A stretch of DNA of 41,685 bases from a virus. The notes beneath the pieces are model-generated. The model was given only the letters and a program-made list of their open reading frames with translations. It was not told where the DNA came from and made no database searches. Positions 38,135 to 41,685 of the stretch are shown one piece after another. The stretch is from positions 1 to 41,685 of the IMG/VR virus record IMGVR_UViG_3300012354_000006; one strand, given 5' to 3'. Numbering within the stretch: position 1 is the stretch's first letter; each line of letters begins with the position of its first letter. The translations under genes were made by a program, and so were the position numbers.

Positions 38135-39154
38135 CTAAACCGCTCCACTTGCCCCGTACCAGTGCGCTGTGCTGTCTGCATGCCACTCACAACGTAAATG
38201 CGCGCATTCCAGTACTTTTATCGCCGCTCCATTACCATCGATAGAACTGTATTCCCCCTTGAGTGGAGGCCCTGCATGAATACCCTTATCCAGCCACAGT
38301 GACAGCCAACTTTTCCAGATCCCGCTGCCCGTGGGAAGCGTTGGCTGAAGACTTTTCCAACAATCATCTAACTCTTGCTTCAAGTGTCCATTCGTGTTGT
38401 AGCGCGTCAATGCGTCCATTGAGGCAGGTGGTACAGGCGGTGCAGGCGTCGTGATGTGTGCCATAGCTCCCTTGACGATGCTTGCATAGGCTCCTATGGC
38501 TGTGTATTCCCAATAGCCGATGATTGGCGAATTGGCTTGTCTCGCTATCGCCAGGATATCGTTTGGCCCCGCGTCGGTTCCCAGATTAAGCACAGGATAA
38601 TACGGCAATCCATACGGATCAAACTGTGCATGGTAGACGCTAGCAAGGTAGTTCGAATAGACCTGTGGAAGCCAGAAATTGACACAAGGCGCTAGTGCAG
38701 AAAGCACACCATGCCAGTTCTGTAGTTGTGGATCTGCCCAGGTGGTCACACCGAATACGCCCGAGACGGGTTTGAGTGCAGTGCAAACGGTTTGGGCCCA
38801 ACTCACCTGTCCGTTATACTCTGCTTCCATATCAGCGACCACCACACCGCTATAGTGCATGGCCGCAATGAGAATGTTGATCTCGCTTTGAATTGCTCCA
38901 AACTTGTTTCCATAGCAGTAGGTATAAGGAAGCGCATGGATTCCCTCGGCCTTCACAGTATCCAATACCTTCTGCCAACCGCCGCTATTGGCATACCAGA
39001 CGTTGCCACCGTCGGCAATCTTCACCAAGAGTGCGGTGATACCAAGGGTCTTTGCTGTTCTGGCCGCTGTCTGGAATTGTGCGAGCGACCAGATTGCCGT
39101 CTCCACGCCAAGAAAGAGCGGTGAAGTGCCGAGATACTCAATCGGTGATGTCAT
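38135..39154 (-). CDS. Endolysin, glycoside-hydrolase (TIM-barrel) type
   Basis: 339 residues, starting MTSPIEYLGTSPLFLGVETA. Strand-helix repeats with ALLVKIADGGNVWYANSGGW, EGIHALPYTYCYGNKFGAIQ and GVVVADMEAEYNGQ resemble a GH25/DUF-type TIM barrel, with D and E of the ADMEAEYNG segment as likely catalytic acids. The C-terminal ~90 residues after a Pro-rich linker (TTPAPPVPPAS) should be a cell-wall-binding part. Its ATG overlaps the preceding mini-ORF. It would cut peptidoglycan at lysis. Confidence 0.7.
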   Translation of the reverse strand: MTSPIEYLGTSPLFLGVETAIWSLAQFQTAARTAKTLGITALLVKIADGGNVWYANSGGWQKVLDTVKAEGIHALPYTYCYGNKFGAIQSEINILIAAMHYSGVVVADMEAEYNGQVSWAQTVCTALKPVSGVFGVTTWADPQLQNWHGVLSALAPCVNFWLPQVYSNYLASVYHAQFDPYGLPYYPVLNLGTDAGPNDILAIARQANSPIIGYWEYTAIGAYASIVKGAMAHITTPAPPVPPASMDALTRYNTNGHLKQELDDCWKSLQPTLPTGSGIWKSWLSLWLDKGIHAGPPLKGEYSSIDGNGAAIKVLECAHLRCEWHADSTAHWYGASGAV

Positions 39155-39237
39155 GGTTTCCTACTTTCTTTGATAAGTTCATAGAGAAGTACAGCCCAGA
39201 GCAGAAGGGCAAAACTCCATCTGAGTACGTCAATCAT
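39151..39237 (-). CDS. 28-residue membrane mini-protein
   Basis: ATG 39237 reads MIDVLRWSFALLLWAVLLYE then LIKESRKP, a single span. Its stop overlaps the endolysin's ATG (ATGA). An AAAGGAG site lies a little far upstream. It may be a lysis accessory or holin-like mini-protein. Confidence 0.5.
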   Translation of the reverse strand: MIDVLRWSFALLLWAVLLYELIKESRKP

Positions 39238-39256
39238 GATTTTTCGCGCGTCTCCT

Positions 39257-39343
39257 TTATGCATAGGCCAGATAGCCGATAATCAGTCCAAGAAGTACGA
39301 TCAGCAGACTCAGACACACCAGGAAGAAGAGCGCGTGTTTCAT
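39257..39343 (-). CDS. 28-residue membrane mini-protein
   Basis: ATG 39343 reads MKHALFFLVCLSLLIVLLGL then IIGYLAYA, almost entirely hydrophobic. Its ATG overlaps the stop of the 61-residue gene (ATGA). Very small single-span proteins in lysis modules can act as pinholins or antiholins; not shown here. Confidence 0.55.
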   Translation of the reverse strand: MKHALFFLVCLSLLIVLLGLIIGYLAYA

Positions 39344-39525
39344 AGATGCGCTCCCAAGTCAACGAGCCAGGCCAGGAAGAACAGCAGTCCTAGGAGCACA
39401 AAGCCCACGAACCAGACCCAGCGCCAAAACTCAGCGGGCCGGTAGTTCTGCGATGTAAAGTACGCGCAAATCCAGAAAAACGTAAAGTCGATGAGTCCGA
39501 CGCCGAACCCGTGGATGATCAACAT
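39340..39525 (-). CDS. Two-span membrane protein, holin candidate
   Basis: 61 residues: MLIIHGFGVGLIDFTFFWIC forms the first span, and RWVWFVGFVLLGLLFFLAWL the second. Position just upstream of an endolysin gene and size fit a class II-like holin. It would form membrane lesions for endolysin release. A small-membrane accessory role is the alternative. Confidence 0.55.
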   Translation of the reverse strand: MLIIHGFGVGLIDFTFFWICAYFTSQNYRPAEFWRWVWFVGFVLLGLLFFLAWLVDLGAHL

Positions 39526-39537
39526 AGCTGTTTTCTC

Positions 39538-39894
39538 CTAGTCTGAGTGTTCTTCCTTCTTGATCTCCGAGATCGGAAGGGTATAGGTCCGTTTCGCTTG
39601 CTCATCAATGAGCGTGATATAGTCAGTGTTGACCTCCAGGATCAAGCCACGCCGCTTGAGCGCATAGCGCACGCTGGTCATCACCCGCTTCAAGGTGGCG
39701 ATCTCCTCCTGGACCCCTTCCAGACGCCTCTCCAATCCCTCATTTTCGTTCTTGAGGGCAAGAATCACCCGATCCTGGATTTCCTCTGCCTGCTGGCTAT
39801 AGCCAGTTCGGATCGCAATATAGCCGCCCACCAGGACACCAAGGGAGATCACGATAGAAATCACGGGCAGCATGGAAAGGGGATCAAAGGCCAT
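39538..39894 (-). CDS. Membrane-anchored coiled-coil protein
   Basis: 118 residues from ATG 39894 (GAGGGGGTGACG site). MAFDPLSMLPVISIVISLGV contains one N-terminal span, then a coiled coil (LKNENEGLERRLEGVQEEIA) and a C-terminal beta part (YITLIDEQAKRTYTLPISEI). A spanin-like or lysis-accessory function is possible; none is proven. Confidence 0.55.
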   Translation of the reverse strand: MAFDPLSMLPVISIVISLGVLVGGYIAIRTGYSQQAEEIQDRVILALKNENEGLERRLEGVQEEIATLKRVMTSVRYALKRRGLILEVNTDYITLIDEQAKRTYTLPISEIKKEEHSD

Positions 39895-40111
39895 CGTCAC
39901 CCCCACCGAGGGGGTGCGTCCCCTGCTTCGTGATTACCTGTCGCGTCGTCTCCGTCGCTTGCTTTGCCGTCTCCGCGCTTTTCTCTGCGAGGTTCAGCAG
40001 CGTTTGCTCCATGGTATGGATGTAGTGCGTGGTACTGCGCCAGATCGCCGTAAGCAGCGCCAGGATAGCAAACAACCAGACATAGAAAACGATGGTCAGA
40101 ATGAGTTGCAC
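39884..40111 (-). CDS. Small membrane-anchored coiled-coil protein
   Basis: 75 residues: MQLILTIVFYVWLFAILALL is an N-terminal span, followed by a helical tail (LLNLAEKSAETAKQATETTR). It overlaps the next gene's start region by 11 bases. It resembles small holin or anti-holin-like proteins, and pairs with the preceding gene in the lysis module. Confidence 0.5.
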   Translation of the reverse strand: MQLILTIVFYVWLFAILALLTAIWRSTTHYIHTMEQTLLNLAEKSAETAKQATETTRQVITKQGTHPLGGGDDGL

Positions 40112-40132
40112 AAGAACACTCCTCTCTTTTTC

Positions 40133-40483
40133 TCATGGTGCAGGCAAGATGACAAGTGTCTTCGTGTCCGTGTGCACAGGCTTGCCGCCTTTCGTGATCG
40201 TGATGTACATCGTCCACACACCCGCCGTGGCTACATCGGTGCTCGTATACGCATAGGACGCCACGCCATTGGCCGCATCGGTGATTGTCCAGACGCCCGC
40301 GCACACAATGAGCGTGCTACTGTCCGATGCGGAGACGCCTTGCATCTTCATGGAGATTGTACAGCCGACCAGCGAAAACGGCACGACGTTCCCTGATGCG
40401 TCTTGAGTCTTGAAGGACGGATTGAACGGCGCTCCCGTGTCTCCCTGGTAAATTGGCGAGAAATCATCGATCATCGTTGCCAT
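40133..40483 (-). CDS. Ig-like structural (BppU-type) protein
   Basis: 116 residues. FSPIYQGDTGAPFNPSFKTQ, then VPFSLVGCTISMKMQGVSAS and TAGVWTMYITITKGGKPVHT fit the N-terminal Ig-like baseplate module seen in BppU-type proteins of siphoviruses. It would be part of the tail tip or fibre attachment. Confidence 0.6.
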   Translation of the reverse strand: MATMIDDFSPIYQGDTGAPFNPSFKTQDASGNVVPFSLVGCTISMKMQGVSASDSSTLIVCAGVWTITDAANGVASYAYTSTDVATAGVWTMYITITKGGKPVHTDTKTLVILPAP

Positions 40484-40485
40484 CG

Positions 40486-40836
40486 TTACACCGCCTGGAA
40501 GTCATCGGTAAGTAGCGTCGTGCCGTCATCACCGACGAAGAGATACACGCCGTCATCACCGCGTTTCCATCCGATGCAATGCACCGTCGCACCTACCGTC
40601 ATGCTTTCATCGGGATGAAAGGCCACGGTACGCCTTCGGAAAAACACCGCGATGGCCCCGTCTGGAATGCTCACACGATGCACCGAGCGTCCCAGGTCGG
40701 CAGGGATGAGCAGCACACTGTTCACCTGTGCCTGATCGACACTAGCAAAGCCGTGTGCCGCGCTCTCTTCCTCAAGCGCCAGGCGGTCTTTATAGAACGC
40801 ACACCATGTATACACATCTTTTACTTGTTCTTGCAT
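40486..40836 (-). CDS. Hypothetical virion-module protein
   Basis: 116 residues. The N-terminal helical part (MQEQVKDVYTWCAFYKDRLA) is followed by strands (IPDGAIAVFFRRRTVAFHPD; GDDGVYLFVGDDGTTLLTDD). No recognised family, but it lies within the receptor-binding/tail-tip genes. Confidence 0.55.
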   Translation of the reverse strand: MQEQVKDVYTWCAFYKDRLALEEESAAHGFASVDQAQVNSVLLIPADLGRSVHRVSIPDGAIAVFFRRRTVAFHPDESMTVGATVHCIGWKRGDDGVYLFVGDDGTTLLTDDFQAV

Positions 40837-40855
40837 GTTCTATCCTTTGTCAAGT

Positions 40856-41380
40856 TCAAGCTTCATCATAAGTCAATATAATACTTGGTACAGCTATTGC
40901 CGTTCCAGGTCCGCCAGCATACGTGAAATCGACGCCAAACAGACACACGGCCATGCCGCCATTGGGTCCGGTTGAGCCACTGGATACGGAGGCTGCATCG
41001 TAGACTGCCGTTGAGGTCGTCATGGCCGTGTAGGTAGCGGGTGTTGCACCGTTGGAACCTGACGAGGCTGGCCTGTTGCCTGTTGCCGCTTGCGCATAGG
41101 AAGCTACGGCGACGGCCTTCCAGAACAAGAACAAGCCTGTTGTGGCTGCGCCTGACATCGAGATGCGCCGATTCGAGATGGTGGTCGTGCCAATGGTCGT
41201 GACGGCCAGGACGAGATTCTTCAACCAACTATAGACCGTACCGGTTGCCGTCGGGATCCCGACGGGCGTGGTGGTATCCGTGGCACTGTCACTGAGGTTC
41301 CATTTTATCCCTGTCTCAGCATTAGCCCAACTGACTGATGCTCCTGTCCCTAGTTGCCCCTGTACTACTGCTGCTCCCAT
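40856..41380 (-). CDS. Virion/tail-tip protein
   Basis: 174 residues, rich in Ser, Thr, Gly and Ala (GTTTISNRRISMSGAATTGL, then PASSGSNGATPATYTAMTTS), with predicted beta strands throughout. The style is that of phage receptor-binding or tail-fibre proteins. It lies between partial and small virion genes at the right edge. Confidence 0.55.
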   Translation of the reverse strand: MGAAVVQGQLGTGASVSWANAETGIKWNLSDSATDTTTPVGIPTATGTVYSWLKNLVLAVTTIGTTTISNRRISMSGAATTGLFLFWKAVAVASYAQAATGNRPASSGSNGATPATYTAMTTSTAVYDAASVSSGSTGPNGGMAVCLFGVDFTYAGGPGTAIAVPSIILTYDEA

Positions 41381-41393
41381 TTGTTTTACTCCT

Positions 41394-41685
41394 TTATTTC
41401 ACTTGAATAGTGGCTGTGCCGCTCCTGATAACAAGAGTGGCGGTGCCTGATCGAACAAAAATGGTTGCCTGTCCCCGGCGCGCCATGACGATGGCATTGG
41501 GGGTAATCGTCACCATCAGCGCCGCGCTTGAAGGGATCGTGCGTACGCCTGTGCCCTGGACGAGCATCGTGCTAGAAGTCGGGATGGTACGCGTTTGCGT
41601 GACCGAGAGCACAGCTGAGGTGACTATCGGTCGCTGCAACGTTTGCGAGCCGACCGCTTGACCCGGGATGGTGCGGGCTGATGTA
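41394..41685 (-). CDS. Beta-repeat virion protein, 5' end outside window
   Basis: The frame is open from the window edge to its stop at 41394, about 97 residues. Short repeats dominate: RTIPGQAV, RTIPTSS, RTIPSSAA, then SGTATLVIRSGTATIQV. This is typical of fibrous beta-repeat domains in phage fibres. The start codon lies to the right of the window. Confidence 0.55.
   Translation of the reverse strand, partial: TSARTIPGQAVGSQTLQRPIVTSAVLSVTQTRTIPTSSTMLVQGTGVRTIPSSAALMVTITPNAIVMARRGQATIFVRSGTATLVIRSGTATIQVK

Noticed and set aside
37987-38190. 67-residue minus ORF between endolysin and small membrane gene
   Set aside because: Overlaps the endolysin end, basic and repetitive, no ribosome site; left as non-coding.
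39872-40396. 174-residue plus ORF
   Set aside because: Antisense to three clear minus genes, Arg/His-rich, no ribosome site.
1-41685. Integrase, tRNA, rRNA and cas genes
   Set aside because: Looked for conserved tyrosine or serine recombinase motifs, cloverleaf stems and Cas protein motifs on both strands by eye; none was convincing.

Overview
The window is a stretch of a tailed, siphovirus-type phage or prophage genome, about 52% GC by eye. It is densely coded, mostly in overlapping operons, and both ends cut through minus-strand virion genes. No host housekeeping gene, rRNA, tRNA, integrase or cas gene was recognised. Host assignment is inference only: the KGG-type protein, the hairpin-bounded non-coding mobile element, the IS110 copy and the style of the CRISPR repeat would all fit a Ktedonobacteria/Chloroflexota-like host, but nothing here proves it.

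Layout. (1) 1-18.6 kb, minus strand: the late virion module, transcribed right to left. Its order is four small leader genes, small terminase, an HNH nuclease, large terminase, portal, a papain-like enzyme, scaffold, HK97-fold capsid, a decoration candidate, head-tail connectors, tail terminator, tail tube, tail-assembly chaperone pair (probable -1 frameshift), tape measure with a transglycosylase-like domain, tail hub and distal tail proteins. One plus-strand gene (15771-16109) sits inside it. (2) 18.7-30.0 kb, minus strand: replication and accessory operon, ending at a hairpin terminator at 18690-18737. It holds a replication initiator with origin-like iterons inside its own gene, a C5-methyltransferase-like protein, a DnaC-like helicase loader, a KGG protein, a membrane protein followed by proline-rich ORFs, an XRE regulator, a YopX-like protein and several mini-proteins. 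Two mobile elements interrupt it: an IS110-family insertion (about 28.0-29.7 kb) and a 433-bp hairpin-bounded non-coding element (21451-21883). (3) 30.2-37.4 kb, plus strand: the early operon, about twenty small genes, many Cys-rich or coiled coil. It is driven by two near-duplicate consensus promoters (30335 and 36591) and carries hairpins just ahead of several start codons. (4) 37.40-37.77 kb: a separate non-coding transcription unit with a consensus-type promoter, a mini-CRISPR-like array and a strong bidirectional terminator. (5) 37.8-41.7 kb, minus strand: lysis module (glycosidase-like endolysin plus several one- or two-span membrane mini-proteins) and more virion or receptor-binding genes running off the right edge.

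How it works together (inference): divergent promoters near 30 kb launch the early plus operon and the minus replication operon. The late minus operons make the particle and lyse the cell. The mini-CRISPR-like unit lies exactly where the early plus operon meets the late minus operon. With no cas gene in view it would have to act through host Cas proteins, either as phage-borne spacers or as an RNA decoy. It is the strongest candidate here for an undescribed system. Second comes an array of GGAA-N8-TTCC inverted repeats embedded in two coding regions (21971-22630), with at least one unit out of codon register, pointing to a DNA-level binding site.
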